Assembly (NCBI RefSeq): GCF_000173075.1
Contig: NZ_ABVL01000009.1
Coordinates: 1-64,000, forward strand
Origin: Chthoniobacter flavus Ellin428
GTDB taxonomy: Bacteria; Verrucomicrobiota; Verrucomicrobiia; Chthoniobacterales; Chthoniobacteraceae
Direction of reading: 5' to 3'
DNA: 64,000 nt
In this document: one piece after another, positions 38,301-53,300 of the stretch
Layout: every line of letters begins with the position of its first letter
How positions within the stretch are numbered: the first letter of the stretch is position 1
The notes under the pieces: model-generated
Told to the model about the DNA's origin: nothing
The model's database searches: none
What the model saw: only the letters and a program-made list of their open reading frames with translations
Made by a program: the position numbers and the translations under genes

Positions 38301-41300
38301 CCGCCCAAACCGAGAGCGGAAATTTTGACGCCGGTCTTACCGAATGGTTTCAGGGGAATGTCGGGCATGCAAAAAGGGCGCGAGTTGTTGTCCAGCCGCT
38401 TCGCCGCCAGCTCGAGCGCCGGTTGTAGGGGCGCTCCCTTAGATTCCCTCTTTCCGCCCTATCACTCGACTTCACGATTCCAATGCGGCAAGGTCATTGC
38501 CTTCCGCACTCACGGTAGGGAACGGAATCCAACGGAGATCCCGCTCCCATTTGTACATTGGTTTCGGTTGTTTTTTAGGGGCGGGGCGGATATACTACGC
38601 TCAGCGGTTTTTTCCTCCCCCTATGAATACACGTTCCTCGCTGCGTCGTAATCTCACCGCCTTCACGCTCATCGAGCTGCTGACGGTCATGGCCATCATC
38701 GCCATTCTGGCCGGGTTGTTACTGGTCGCGATCCCTGTCGCGAAGCAGATGGTCTATAAGGCAAGCGCCAAACAGACCGAGTTGAGTCTCATCACCGCCA
38801 TCAACGCCTACTACTCCGATTACGGCAAATATCCGCTCGGGAACAACGTGCCCGATCCGAATGCGGCCACCGATGTCCTCTTCGGCGACTCACATCTCAG
38901 CAACCAGGCTCTCCTCGATATCCTGCGCAACGTCGGGCCGGACTTCAATACGCCGAACCAATACAATCCGAAGGGTATTCCTTACTTTCCGAGCAAGGTC
39001 GTCTCCAATCCCACAGCACCCAAGGATGGAATCGCGACACAAGACGCGGGAACGGTGAAGAAGGATTCGCTGGTCGACCCTTGGGGGAACGAATACCGCA
39101 TCTCCATCGATGCGGACGGCGATAACCGCATCACCAATCTGCCCTACAGCGACTTTCAAGGAACTAATGCCCCGCGAGTGCCCGTCGGCGTTTTTTCGAT
39201 TGGCAAAGATGGAATGCTCGGTAACAAAGGCGATGGTACCTTTCGTCAGAACGGTTCCGCGTCCGACGACGTGATCACCTGGCAGTAATCCACTGCCCGG
39301 CCTCGCGGGTGTAGTTCAATGGTAGAACGGCAGCTTCCCAAGCTGCATACGAGGGTTCGATTCCCTTCACCCGCTCCCAACCACCAAAATACAGGGGAGA
39401 ACCGCACTTGAAAGGGCGGTTGGACGCCCCGGTCAGGCGAGGGGTTGGAGGAAATCCCGCTTGTTACCGGCTGATAAGACATTAGCGCTGTCAGGATTCC
39501 CGGACGTTCGATCGCGAACCAAGCTGCCAATTGGTCTCCTCGAAGGTCTTCCACTTACGCGGCGGAGAAGCGCGCGGAACGGCGTGGCGTGCAAGGAGAA
39601 TGCGCCAAGATATGGCCAACAAACGGCAACCACAGTGCAGCGCAAACGGGTTCGCTCACTAGATTGACAGCATGTCGGATCGACTGCCATCCCCCAATGA
39701 TGATCAAGGCAATGATCTGCACGCTGCGTCGGCTTGCGTGGCCTGCGGACTGGATTTCTCAGAAAGTGCAACGTTCGCGGTTGAAATAGCGGCTAGTTTT
39801 GCCAGGGCGCTCCATGAACCGCTGCTTTTGGTTCACGCCCACGAGTCTGCCGCCCGGCAACGGCTGCCGGAAAACCTCAACGAATCGCTCCGTCGCTTTC
39901 TGCGCGACCAATTTGAGGAAACTGCGGACTATCTTCGGTCAAGCGGTATCCCGATTATTACCGCATTCCATTCCGGCGAACCGGCAATGTCGCTGCTTAC
40001 CGAAACCGCCGAGCACGACGCGAGACTCCTGGTGCTGGGTGCACCGCTCGATGGCGAGGCTGCTCGCAGAGTATCGCTCGAAGTGGCCCGGGAAACTCCC
40101 GTACCTGCTTTGTTCGTCCGCCAACCCGCGCCGTTAAAGGCATGGTTGTCAGGCGAGCGCGAGCTTCGGGTGCTGGTTGGGATCGACTTCTCGTCGGCAT
40201 CGTGGGTCGCGCTGCGATGGGTCAAGTGGTTGCGGGAATTGGGGACATGCGACGTGACTGTTGCCGTCCTAGAGCCTGAGGTGCTTCCCCCGACCGGTTC
40301 GGGTTTCCATTGCAAGGCAGAGGCAGACAATTTGGTTCGTCAAACCACCAAGGCGCAGGAGCAATTCTTTCGGCGACTTGTAGAGACGCTGCTGGGACGC
40401 CCGCGTCTTCGCGTCCGCTTCGAATACGGCTTTGCCCGCTCGGATGCGCATTTCATCGAGATGGCCAGTGCGGTCCGGGCAGACCTCATCGCCTTCGGAG
40501 TCGGAGCTTCGTCCGCCGCGAGAGGAAACAACCAGCCGATTTGGCCCGGCGTGTTGCACTACGGGCCATTCAACGTCGCGCTTGTCCCCTACCAATTTGG
40601 TGACAGCGCTCCCTGTTTTGCTCAGTCCCAGAAGAAACAAAACCACGATCATGAACCCACAATCAGTTATAAATGAGCCTATACCTGCTCCTCCCTCGAG
40701 CAGCGGTCTCACCGGCGACGCGGTCTCGAAATCGGTGCAGGTGAAAAACATTCTCGTGCCGGTGGATTTTTCGGAGTTGTCACTCAAATCGCTGCACTAC
40801 GCCATTCCTCTCGCCCGGCAATTCGGAGCGAAAATCACCCTGTTGTACGTCGTCGAACCGCTGACCTACTCTCCGGAATTCCCCTCGTGGATGGTGCTTC
40901 CTCCAGATCCCGCCGTCGAAATGCGGAAAGAGTTAAGCGATCTGCGCAAAGCGCGAATTCCGGAGGACATCGACGTGGACATTGCGGTGTACGATGACTT
41001 CGTTCCTTCCGGCGTGATCGAAGCCGCGAGATCGAGCTGTGCCGACCTCATCGTGATCACCACTCACGGTCGCACCGGCCTCCACCGGCTGCTGGATGGG
41101 AGCGCCTGCGAAAAAATCGTCCGCCTCGCCCCATGTCCAGTGCTCGCCCTGCGAGAACCGGAACGCGAATTCGTTTAGCGATACCCGCGGCCGCGCATCC
41201 GCATGCGAAGGAGACAGCGCCGAACCCGCCATAGCAAGGGCCTCGCGGCCATGGCCACATCCGCAAATCGATGACCTCGCAATCGGCGGCGGCCGACGAG

Positions 41301-44300
41301 CGCACTACATCGGCTCACCCGTGCAGTAAGAAAGCATTCCAAGATCAGCCCCATCCATATCGCCCCTTCGATTTAGGAATTTTTCCTAGGCCACCTCGGC
41401 AAATCGTCCCGCAAAAGGATGGACTTCCCCCCAATTGGGCACCCATGCGATCGCAACTAGGATGGTCGTGATATGACCGCTGCCATCTCAAACTTTGTTC
41501 CATTCACATTCGACAATCTTCGGCGTACCGGGATTTCCCTACTAACCGCAATCCTCTTCTCCACGGTCCTCGTCACCGCGGCGGAAACGGAAAGCTTCCC
41601 GACCAAAAACTCTGCGGTAAAGATCGTCGACCCCGAAGTCGTCGGTGAGGAACGCGCCGTCATCACCCAAGCGCCCAACGTTCCTCCGCCCATCCAGCGC
41701 AAGCATCCAACCAAAGTCATCGTCGAACTCGAAGTCCGTGAGGTCGTCAAGAAGCTCGCCGATGGTGTCGATTATCTCTTCTGGACCTTCGGCGGCGACG
41801 TCCCCGGCAGTTTCATCCGTATTCGGGAGGGTGATCTCGTGGAATTCCACCTGAGCAACCATCCCGACAATAAGATGCCGCATAATATCGACCTGCATGC
41901 GGTCACCGGGCCGGGCGGCGGGGCGACCTCCTCTTTCACCGCGCCGGGGCACACCTCGCAGTTTTCCTTCAAAGCGCTCAATCCAGGCCTCTACATCTAC
42001 CATTGCGCGACAGCCCCTGTCCCCATGCACGTGGGCAACGGGATGTATGGGCTGATCCTGGTAGAACCGAAGGAAGGTCTGCCTCCCGTCGACCACGAGT
42101 ATTACGTCATGCAGGGCGAATTCTACACCCAAGGGAAATTCGGCGAAGAAGGTCTGCAAGCCTTCGACCAGGAAAAGGCCCTCGATGAACGCCCTAGCTA
42201 TGTCGTCTTCAATGGCGCCGTCGGTTCGCTCGTCGGCGACAACGCGCTCAAGGCCAAAGTGGGCGAGCGCGTCCGCCTCTTCGTCGGCAACGGCGGCCCG
42301 AATCTGACCTCCTCATTTCACGTCATCGGCGAAATCTTCGATAACGTTTACCAGGAAGGAGGCACGACGGCGACCCAACACAATGTCCAGACGACGATGA
42401 TTCCTGCCGGCGGCTCCGCTATCGTGGAATTCAAGGTCGACGTGCCCGGCACGTTCATCCTCGTCGATCATTCGCTGTACCGCGCTTTCAACAAGGGGGC
42501 GCTCGGCATGCTCAAAGTCGATGGGCCGGAAAATCTGATCGTCTATTCCGGCAAGGAGGTGGACGCCATTTACCTCGGCAAACAAGCACCCGAGAACATC
42601 GCGGCCGGCAAATCGGTCGCGGAGTTGCAGGCCAAGGTGGCCATGGCAATCAAGGCCGATCCAAAGATCTCCGGCCTGAACAAGGAAATCCAAATGGAAA
42701 AGGGCAAACGAGTTTTCCTGCAAACGTGTTTTGCCTGTCACCAGCCGACGGGACTCGGTCTGCCCGGCGTGTTCCCCCCGCTCGCCAAGTCGGACTACCT
42801 GATGGCGGACAAGGCGCGGAGCATCATGGGCGTGATCAAAGGCAACACCGGTCCCCTGAAGGTAAATGGCGCCGATTACAACGGGGTGATGCCACCCGTC
42901 ATGCTCACCGACGAGCAAATCGCCAATGTGCTCACCTACGTGCGCAACAGCTTCGGCAACGAAGGCGACGCCGTGACCGTCGAAGAGGTCAGCAAAGTGC
43001 GGGCGGAAGCCGCGCACCAATGATCCTATGCGTGCATCCTGGAAAAAGATCCTGACCGCGTTGCTCGGGCTGATGGCTGCCTGGCCCGGCTTTGACTCGC
43101 GCGTCCGCGCCGAAATGCCGCCGGACATGGTCGTGGTTCCTACCGGAAATTACCGTCCGCTCTTTCGAGGCGAAAAGGATCCGAAAGAAATTCCGGTCCC
43201 CTCTTTCGCGCTCGACGCCCGCCCTGTCACCAACGCCGACTTCCTCGCGTTCGTGACCGCCAACCCGCGTTGGCAGCGTTCGCAGGTGAAGCGCCTCTTT
43301 GCCGACGAAGCATATCTCCAACAGTGGACCAGCGACCGCGACTTCGGTCCCCCGGAAAATGCCCACCGGCCCGTGGTGTTCGTCTCCTGGTTTGCCGCCA
43401 AAGCTTATGCCACATGGAAAGGCCGGCGCCTGCCGACCACGACGGAATGGGAACTCGCCGCCAGCGCGGGATTTTCCTCGTCGGACGGAGCGAACGAACC
43501 CGCATTTCTTCAAGCAGTCGCTCGCTGGTATTCCAGCCCCACGCCCGCCGAGCTGCCACCCGTCGCAGCCAGCCGCGCCAATTTCTACGGCGTTTACGAT
43601 CTGCACGGACTCATCTGGGAATGGACCAGTGATTTCAATTCCAGCTTCGTCACGGGCGATGCCCGTGGCGACACCGGCCTGGATCGCCAATTCTTCTGCG
43701 GTGCCGGCTCGCTTGGGGCCAGTGATCGCGCCAACTACCCGGCCTTCATGCGCTTCGGTTTCCGGAGCAGCCTCAATGCCTCCTACACCCTGCACAATCT
43801 CGGCTTCCGCTGCGCCAAAGATCTATGAACATCCATACTCGCCTCGCACTCCTCACCGGCACGATGTGGCTTTTTGGGCCGTGCGCCTTCGCCGAGGACG
43901 CCAAGCCGCCGTGCTGCCGCGAACTTTCGGCCAGCACGCCGTTCACGGATCGCTCCATCTATCAGCTCGAAAGCGACTGGACCTCGGATATCGGCCGCGA
44001 GATTCGGCTCGGTGTGTTCCGGGGTCACTTGCAGGTGGTCGCGATGTTTTTTACGACCTGCGAATCTTCCTGCCCGATCATCGTCGATGACATGAAGCAC
44101 ATGGAAAAAGCACTTCCGGAAAAGCTGCGGGGCAACGTCGATTTCCTGCTCGTCAGCTTCGATTCCGAACGCGACACGCCCGAGGTGCTGCATGCCTATC
44201 GCGAAAAGATGCACCTCTCCACGGAACACTGGACGCTGCTGCGCGGCGCGCCCGATGAGGTGCGCGAACTCGCGGCCATCCTGGGCGTCAATTTTCAAAA

Positions 44301-47300
44301 GGACGCCCGGGGTCAGTTCATGCATTCCAATCTCATCACCGTCCTCAATACCGAAGGTGAAGTCGTCCACCAGCAGGCCGGCATCCGCAGCGAATTGCAG
44401 CCGATCATCGCGGCCCTGGAGCACGCCACCCAAGGGAAGCCATGAAAGCGCGAACCCTGGAATTACATTTATGAATAATGCCCCCACCCTTGAAAATGAC
44501 AGCTTCGATATCGAAGATAGCGATGACATCATTGGCGTAGCCAAAGGACTGGTCGACGGACGTCATTTCGGCGTGCTCAGTACCATCAATCAAGACGGGA
44601 AACCGGAGGTGCGCTGGATGTCCACCCTCTCCTTCGATGACTTTCCTCGCTTTTACACGCTGACGCATCCTCACAGCCGCAAAGTAGAACAAATCAAGCA
44701 TCATCCCTCAGTGAATTGGATGTTCTCCAATCACAATCTCAGCTTGATCCTGAACCTGATCGGCAGAGCGCGTGTGCTGACCGACACGCCGACTCTCAAG
44801 CGCGTCTGGCAGAAGATCGAAGACAAGTCGCACGCGTATTTTCTCAAGCAGTACGCCAAAGCCCCCGGGTTCGTCGTCATCGAAACCACCGTGGAAGTGA
44901 TCGAATGCACATCCCCCTGCAACGCGCTGCACTTCACCGTATCTCCGGAACTCCTCGCACACGCCCATCCATCTCCACCGAACGCCTAGCCGTCCGAAGC
45001 TCCTCTCAATACACACCGCGAGCGGTCGCACGGTGTCTCGCTCCAGGCTCCGATCGGTTCGGGGACGAGCCCGAACCACCGGCGTCGCAAACGGGACGGT
45101 CCTCAGCTCTTTGGAATTGGATTTTCCGCCCAGCGAATGGCCTGGTGCACCAACTCGGCCGAACTGGTCAGCCCGAGCTTGTCTTTGATATGACCGCGAT
45201 GGACAGCCACCGTCTTGTGGCTGAGATGCAATTGGCCCCGATCTCTTTGGTCGATTTGCCCTGCCCGATGAGTTGAAACACGTCGAATTCGCGGTCGGTC
45301 AATGTTTGCACGGGCGAGTTCGAACCGCGCGCCGGCGGCGCCGAGAATGACTTCAGGATTTTCGATGCCATGGAGGCACTAACAAAAACCTCTCCCGCCA
45401 GAACCTGGCGAATGGCCTCGAGCATCTTCTCGCTACCCGCTTCTTTCATCAGATATCCACGCGCCCCCGCCCGCAAGGATCGCTCCGCGTAAAAGTTCTC
45501 GTCATGCATGGAATAGACGAAAACAGCGACCTCCGGATACATCGTCGTAATGTCCTTGATCAGCTCGAGACCGCTACGCTTGGGCAGCGTAATATCGGTA
45601 ATGACCAGGTCGGGTTTGCATCGGGCAATCTCACTGATGGCTTCTTCGGCACTTTTGGCGCCGCCACAACAGGTCAACCCGGGCTCGCTGTCGATCAAGC
45701 GTCCCATGCCGTCGCGCATCATCGGATGGTCATCGACCAGAAAGACGCGCTTTTTCGGCGCTTCTTTGGGCGGGAGCGGTTTCGCGGATGGAACAGTCCG
45801 CTTTTTAGGTTTGGAAGCAGCGGTTTTTTTCACGAGGGCTTTCGCAGGGAGCAAATCACTTTTACACCCTTTCCGGGAGCGGAATGAATCTGCAATTGGG
45901 CGCCGATGACCCGCGCCCGATGCTGCATCACCTGCATCCCCATTCCCGGTTTGGCGGACTTGCCCCGTGGCAAGCCGCGTCCGCAGTCTTCGACAGCGAG
46001 ATGGATGTCTGGACCTTCATTCAAAAGACGCAGCGTGATGCGCTTCGGGGCGGCATGCTTGAGAGAATTGGCGATCGCCTCCTGGGCTATTCGGTAGAGA
46101 TTCCCCACGATCGTCTCATCCTTGATTTTTACCGGCTGCGGACATTCGAACTCACAGGGCGTTCCCGCCGTTTTTGCCATCTCCGCCAGCTCCTGCAGCG
46201 CTTGCATCAATCCCTCGCCATCTCCCGCCACGGGGGAAAGGCCATGCGCCAACTCACGCGTTTGCGTCACCGCACGCCGCATGTACTTGGTAATTTCCCA
46301 AGCGGTTTTCGCCTGTTTCGGCGCGACGACTTTCAGTTCGCGAGCCAGCGTGTGCGTCATCAACTCCAACGCCGTGAGCTGCTGGCCGAGACCGTCATGC
46401 AACTCCCGGCCGAATTGACGCCGTTCGTCGAAAGCAATTTCCAGGACCTTGCGCTCCAATCGGCGCTGTTCGGAGACATCATGGACGAAAGCAAATATCT
46501 CTCCCTGATCGTCTCTCATCGAAACCTCGACCTCGATCGGGGCTCCGTCGCGCCGCTGCAATTGGGTAAAGCACTTGCAAGTCCCGCCTACTTCCAACGT
46601 GGCCACGTGCTCTTTTACCTCCCGAGGGAAAGCCACCGCTTCCGAATCGAAAATGGATCTGCCCAGCATCTCGTTCATGCTGTAACCGAGTGTCTCGGAC
46701 AGCGCCTCATTGATTTCCAACAAGCGGCCGTTCCGTTCGAAACGTAAAAAACCGTCGAGCGCAGTTTGAATGACATGCTGCAGACGCTCGTCACGCAAAC
46801 GAATCGTTTCATTTGCTTCGCTCAATTTTCTTTCGCGTTCCACCACCGCAAGCGCCCGGCGCACGATGCTGGGCAGAAGTTCGAGCATGCCCGCATCTTT
46901 CATCACGTAATCGAGCGCTCCCTCCTTCATCGCATTCACCGCCGTTCGTTCATCGCCATGTCCAGTGACGATGATGAACGGACATTCGCGACCCTCTTTG
47001 CGCAGCTGCTCGATGAGGGAAAGGGCCGGCAGGTCGGTCAACTTGAGATCGAGAACCAACAAGTCGGCCCGCTCGCGCGCCAACCATCGATGCGCCTCTT
47101 CTCCCGAGTCAAATGACTCCACTTCGTAGCCCTCCCGTCGCAGGCCGTCCGCCATGAGGTAGAGAAGCCCTTCTTCGTCATCCGCAATCAACAGCCGCGC
47201 AGTTTTTTTCGGAGGAACATCGGTCATCGGGACTCTTCAGGATTGAGGCGTGAATCGCGGCAATTGCAAAAGCGAGAGGAACAACCCGAGTTTGCCGATC

Positions 47301-50300
47301 GCCGCCGCGAAGTTTTCGTACGATACCGGCTTTTGCATGTACACGTTGCATCCCAAGTCGTGGCACCGCTCAACCTCGCGCGGGTCTTCGGTCGTGGTCA
47401 GAATGATGACCGGCAGCTTGCGCAACTTCGGATCCGCCTTGATCTGGCGGAGCACAGTAACTCCGTCGACTTTGGGCATCCGAATATCCAGCAACAACAA
47501 ATACGGCTGATCCGGCTCAAATGACGGTTCCTGGGTGCGGCTAAAAAGGAAGTCCAGGATTTCCTGTCCGTCGCTAAATCGCAGGAAGGGCGCATTCACG
47601 CCGGAGCGGCGCAGATTGTCCTCGATGAGGAAGGCATGGCCATCGTCGTCGTCCGTGATGAGAATGGTGGGAATATCGCTCATAACAGCATGGCTATAAC
47701 GCTCCGTTTACGTGGAAGCAATCGCGGGCAGCGTTACAAAAAAACGAGTCCCCTCTCCTGGCCGCGATTCCAACCAGATACGGCCTTGCTGCCGCTCCAA
47801 GGCACGCTGGGCGATTGAAAGCCCCAGACCTTCTCCCTGAGTTTTCTTGGGATCCAGTCGATGGAACAGCTCGAAAACTTGCGGTTGATGCTCGGTTGCG
47901 ATGCCGATTCCATTGTCCTCCAGACAATAGATAGCCTGGTCACCCTCCACACGGCCGGTAATCGAGATGACACAAGGACGCTCCTTGGCGCGATACTTGA
48001 GGGAGTTATCGATTAAATTGGAAAATACCTGCCCGATGAGCGTGGGGTCTCCCTTGCAGTCGGGAAGATGGTCGATCCTGACGCTCGCTCCTGCCTCCTC
48101 CGTTTGGAATTTCTGCGCCTGAGCGGCTCCATGGACGAGCTTGTTCATGGGCACAGATTGAATCTGTAGCGACACCCGCCCCAGCCGCGAGAACCGCAAA
48201 AAGCCGGTCAGGAGCATGTCCATCTTTGTGACGCCGGCTTCGATAAATGGAGTGCCCTGGGGATCTCGACGTCGAACAGGCGTTTCATCTCGGTGTCTTC
48301 GAAGGATTTGAGCCGCTCGTTCAATTGTTCACATGCCCGCACCAAGGCATTCCCAAAACCCTGCACATTCAGCAGCGGAGAACGCAGGTCATGCGAGACG
48401 ACGTAGACGACGGTCTCGAGTTCTTTGTTTTTGGCAGCCAGCTCCGCGGCCAAAAATTTCAGCCGCAATTCGTCCTCTTTGCGTTGGGTGATATCCGTTC
48501 GAATGGCGATGTACTGATACGGCCGATTTTTGGCATCCAGGAATGGATAGATCGTGGTATCCACCCAATAGTAGGATCCATCCTTCGCGCGATTCTTGAT
48601 TTCTCCCTTCCACACCTTGCCGCTGGCAATGGTCCTCCAGAGGTCGGTAAAGAACGATTTGGGATGGTAACCCGAGTTGATGATCCGGTGATCCTGCCCC
48701 AGCAGATTCTCCCGCGAGTATTTGGAGATCTCGCAGAACTTGTCGTTGACATAGGTGATTCTTCCCGCGGCATCGGTAATCGCCACGATGGAATGCGCGT
48801 CCAGGGCCGCTTTGATATCGATGAGTTCGCGCGCAACTTCCCCGTTATCGACCACCGGTTTGTGAGGCTTCGAGGATATGGAATTCATGGGCGATCGACT
48901 GTCGGAATATGGCACTGACCGAACATTGTGGTCGAACGAATATGTCATCACGCCGCCATGGCCAACGGGAGGTGCGTGCGATATGTCGTCGGCGACTCAC
49001 CGTTTAGCTTCTTAAACACCCGGTTGAAATGAGTGAGCGATTGAAATCCCACTTCGTAGGCCACCTCGCTGACCCGCATGTGCGGCTTGAGAAGCTGCTC
49101 TTTCGCTTTCTCCACACGCACGCGCCCTAAATATTCGGTAAAACTCAGGCCGGTCGCCTTCTTGAACTGCTTGCAGAAGTAGAAGGTGCTCATGTGCGCG
49201 GCCTGTGCGACTGCGGCCAGCGAAAGATCTTCGCCGTGATGTTCATCGATAAACTGGCGGGCCCGCGCGATGTTCGGCGGCTCGGCATTTTCGCTCCGGA
49301 AGACGACCTGGTTGGCCATCATCGAAAGGTGTTGAGCGAAAATCTGGAGCAGTTTCAGCACCGCTTCATACCGTTTGGGAGAGAAAACCCGCGAATGAAA
49401 ATAGGCTTCGCGCAATTTCTCGGAATCGACCTTTGCCCCCAGTTTTTCCAGTTGCCTCACCACCTTCATATAGCTCTGCGCGGTGGGCGGCTGCGGAAGC
49501 ACTTCGCCGGTGCGCAAATATCCAATGAGCTGGTCACCGGCTTTCAAGGGCACCGCTGTCTCACAAAGCCCGGCAAAGCAGGTCACCGTTTTCGCTTCAT
49601 TTTGAGCCGTCGTCGAAAGCTCGTGCTGGGTTTGCAAGCACGCTGCGCACGCCTTGTTCTGTTTGGCGAGCAAGGCGCAAAAGGGATTTTCATGGCGCCG
49701 CCCGCGATGACTGAGATGCCAGTCGTCAATGGGGCTGAGCTGCAGCGGCAGGCCGGTGGCTTCGTTGAAAGCACGTTCGTAGTCTTTGTAGATTTCCGAG
49801 CGGCTGAGGCGGTCCAGAACGGTGTGATTGGCAGCGGTGATATTCACGGTATGGGAAATAGGTTGGGAGTTCGGCTGGTGACGATTCCGATCCTAAGCGC
49901 TTTGTGCTTTGGCCCCAATTAGCCACAGGTCCATCCGTGACCGGGCATCTTCTCCCATGAGAACTAGGAAAAAGTCCTAGGTCCCTCTAAAGCGAAACTT
50001 ATGCAAGAGAGGGGCAATCTTGCGCAATGCCGGTTAAGCAGCGGGTCCGCGAGTTGGGACATGATGCCCTTATCAATGAGACGCAAGACCACCGCTCGCA
50101 AATCCATGGCCCCGGCCAAATGCTCCGATTGCTCCCGCTGCTGCTGCGAGAAGACGCGCGCTATCGAGACCGCCTCCTGGCGGACTGACTCTCTTCCATC
50201 TCCCGCAGCCCGCACCAACCCGCCGACACCGGCGAAGCTATGAACGTTCTCCTCCTCATGGTCTTTATCGGCGTCGTGCTGGTTCTTTTCTTCGTCGCCC

Positions 50301-53300
50301 TGTTTCTCCGGGACGTGACGGACCCACGTGGGTCGAGTGAACGCGATGCACTCCTCCCTCTCAGCGGCGAGGAGCCACGCACGTTTGAAAAGGGACACCG
50401 GAAATCGGCTCAGCGCCCGCGCCATTCTTATGACCAATAACCCTACAAAGACCGTCATCGAGTTTGATGATCGCACCGTACGCCATTTCATGGTGGCCTC
50501 CATTTTTTGGGCCATCGTCGCCATGTTAGTCGGTGTGGTCATCGCCACCCAGCTCGCGTTTTGGCAGGTCAATTTAAACAGCCCTTATCTCACCTTCGGC
50601 CGCCTGCGTCCATTGCACACGAATGCCGCCATCTTCGCTTTCGTGGGCAATATGATGTTCGCGGGCATTTACTACTCGCTGCAACGCCTGGTGAAGGCAC
50701 GGCTGGCTTCGGATTTTCTTTCCAAGCTGCACTTCTGGGGTTGGCAGGCCATAATCGTGGCGGCGGCGATCACCCTGCCGCTCGGTCTGACGCGCGGCAA
50801 GGAATACGCGGAGCTGATCTGGCCCATCAATATCGCCGTCGCTCTCATCTGGGTCGTCTTCGCGATCAACTTCTTCTGGACCATCGCGCGCCGCAACGAG
50901 CCGTCACTCTACGTCGCCATCTGGTTCTACATCGCCACTATCATCACCGTGGCGATGCTCTATATCGTCAATCACCTTTCGCTTCCGACCAGCTTCACCC
51001 ATAGCTATCCGGTTTTTGGCGGTGTGCAGGACGCCCTGGTGGAGTGGTGGTACGGACATAACGCCGTCGCCTTCTTCCTGACCACTCCCATCCTCGGCAT
51101 CATGTATTACTACTTGCCGAAGGCCGCGGGGCGTCCGGTCTATAGCTACCGGCTGTCCATCGTCCATTTCTGGTCGCTGGTGTTTGTCTACATCTGGGCG
51201 GGACCGCACCACCTGCTCAACACCGCGCTGCCTTCCTGGCTGCAATCGCTGGGCATGATCTTTTCACTCATGCTCTGGGCGCCAAGCTGGGGAGGCATGC
51301 TCAACGGCCTGCTCACCCTCCGCGGAGCCTGGCACCAGCTACGCACCGACCCGGTCCTGAAATTCTTCGCCGCCGGCGTGACCTTTTACGGCATGGCGAC
51401 CTTTGAAGGTCCCCTGCTGGCCATCAAGTCGGTCAACGCACTCTCACACTATAGCGACTGGACGATCGGCCACGTGCATAGCGGCACCCTCGGATGGAAC
51501 GGTTTCATGGCCGCGGGCATGTTCTACTGGCTGGCGCCGCGCCTTTGGAATCGCAAACTCTACTCGCCCTCGCTGGCCAACATGCACTTCTGGCTCGGCC
51601 TCGTGGGCATCCTTCTCTACGTCGCCGCGATGTGGGTCTCGGGGATTACTCAAGGCTTGATGCTCAGCGCCACTCGCGAGTCCGGCACCGTTCTCGCCTA
51701 TCCGAACTTCCTCGATGCCGTCACCTCGACCAAATCGCTCATGCACATCCGCGCCCTCGGCGGTGCCATGTATCTCTCGGGTTTCATCATGCTCGCTTGG
51801 AACATCTTCAAGACAGCGCATGGCGCGGAGCCCGTCAACGGCACCATCGAGGTCTTCGTCGAACCCGCGCATCCCGCCAGGCCGATGGGCCTGAAGCGCG
51901 GCTTCATCAATGCCCCGGTGGTTTACTCGATGCTCTATGTCCTGTTCGCCGTCGGCTGGGCAGCGACAAGCGGAATCTATTCCGCCTTCTCCTTCGTCGG
52001 CATATTCTCGATCAGTCTCGCCCTTCTCATCCACAAGGATGTGAGCAAGGCGACCTGGAACCAATGGTATGAACAGTTACTCGAGAATTCGTTGCCATTC
52101 ACGGCCTTGACTACCTTGGCCGTGGTCATCGGCGGCATCGTCCAGATCGTCCCCACCATCATCGTCAACAAGGCGGAGTGCATCGAGGGGGTTCGGCAGA
52201 TACCCTACACGCCATTGGAACTCGCCGGCCGGGACATCTATGTGCGCGAGGGCTGTTACAACTGCCATTCGCAAATGATCCGTACACTGGTGGGTGACGT
52301 GCTGCGTTACGGTGCCTACTCCAAGCTCGGCGAATCGATCTATGATTACCCGTTCCAGTGGGGATCCAAACGCACCGGCCCGGATCTGGCACGCGAAGGT
52401 GGAAAATATCCCAGCATCTGGCACTTCCATCACATGCGCGATCCGCGGCAAATCAGCCCGGGCTCGATCATGCCGAACTATCCCTGGCTTTACACGCAGA
52501 AGACGGAGGTCGATCTGCTGCCGCACAAGATCGAAGTCCAGCGCCGGCTGGGCGTTCCTTTCGCCGAGCAGACGCCGGAGGAACTCACCCAGTGCGTCAC
52601 GATCCAGGAACAGACCATCGCCGCGGACTTAAAAGCCGCCGGCGCGGAGATCCCGCCAGACCGCGAGATCGTCGCCCTGATCTCCTATCTCCAGAAGCTC
52701 GGCAAATCCGAGAAGGTCAACTCGACATCTGCCCAAGCGCCCACCGCCTCCAAATAACACCTACCTATGTTTCATCGCATCCTCGTCGAAGACTGGCAGC
52801 GCGCATTAACCATCCTGAGTTTCGGCATTTTCGCTGCCGTATTTCTTCTCACCCTCGCTCGCGCGCTGCGTCTGGGACGCGATCGCGTCCGTCACCTCGA
52901 AGCGCTCCCGTTGGAAAAGGATTCTCATGAATAACCCGTCCGAAGAGAAAGAGCTGATCCGTCCCCATTCTTACGACGGTATCCAGGAATACGATAAGCG
53001 ACTGCCCAACTGGTGGTTGATGACCCTCTGGGGGGCGATCGCTTTTGCCATCGGCTACTGGCTCTACTATCAAGAGTTTCACTTTGGGCATGAACCCGGG
53101 CTCGCGGTGGAGATCCAAATGACGGAAAATCGGGAGAGAGCCTCGGCGAAATCCAGCGTGCTGACGAACGATTCCCTCTGGACGCTCAGCCGGGACCAAA
53201 AAACCGTAGACGCTGGCAAGGCGACGTTTCTGGCGAACTGCGCTTCCTGTCACCTGCCGACCTTGACCGGGCAAATCGGACCGAGCCTGGTGGACGAATA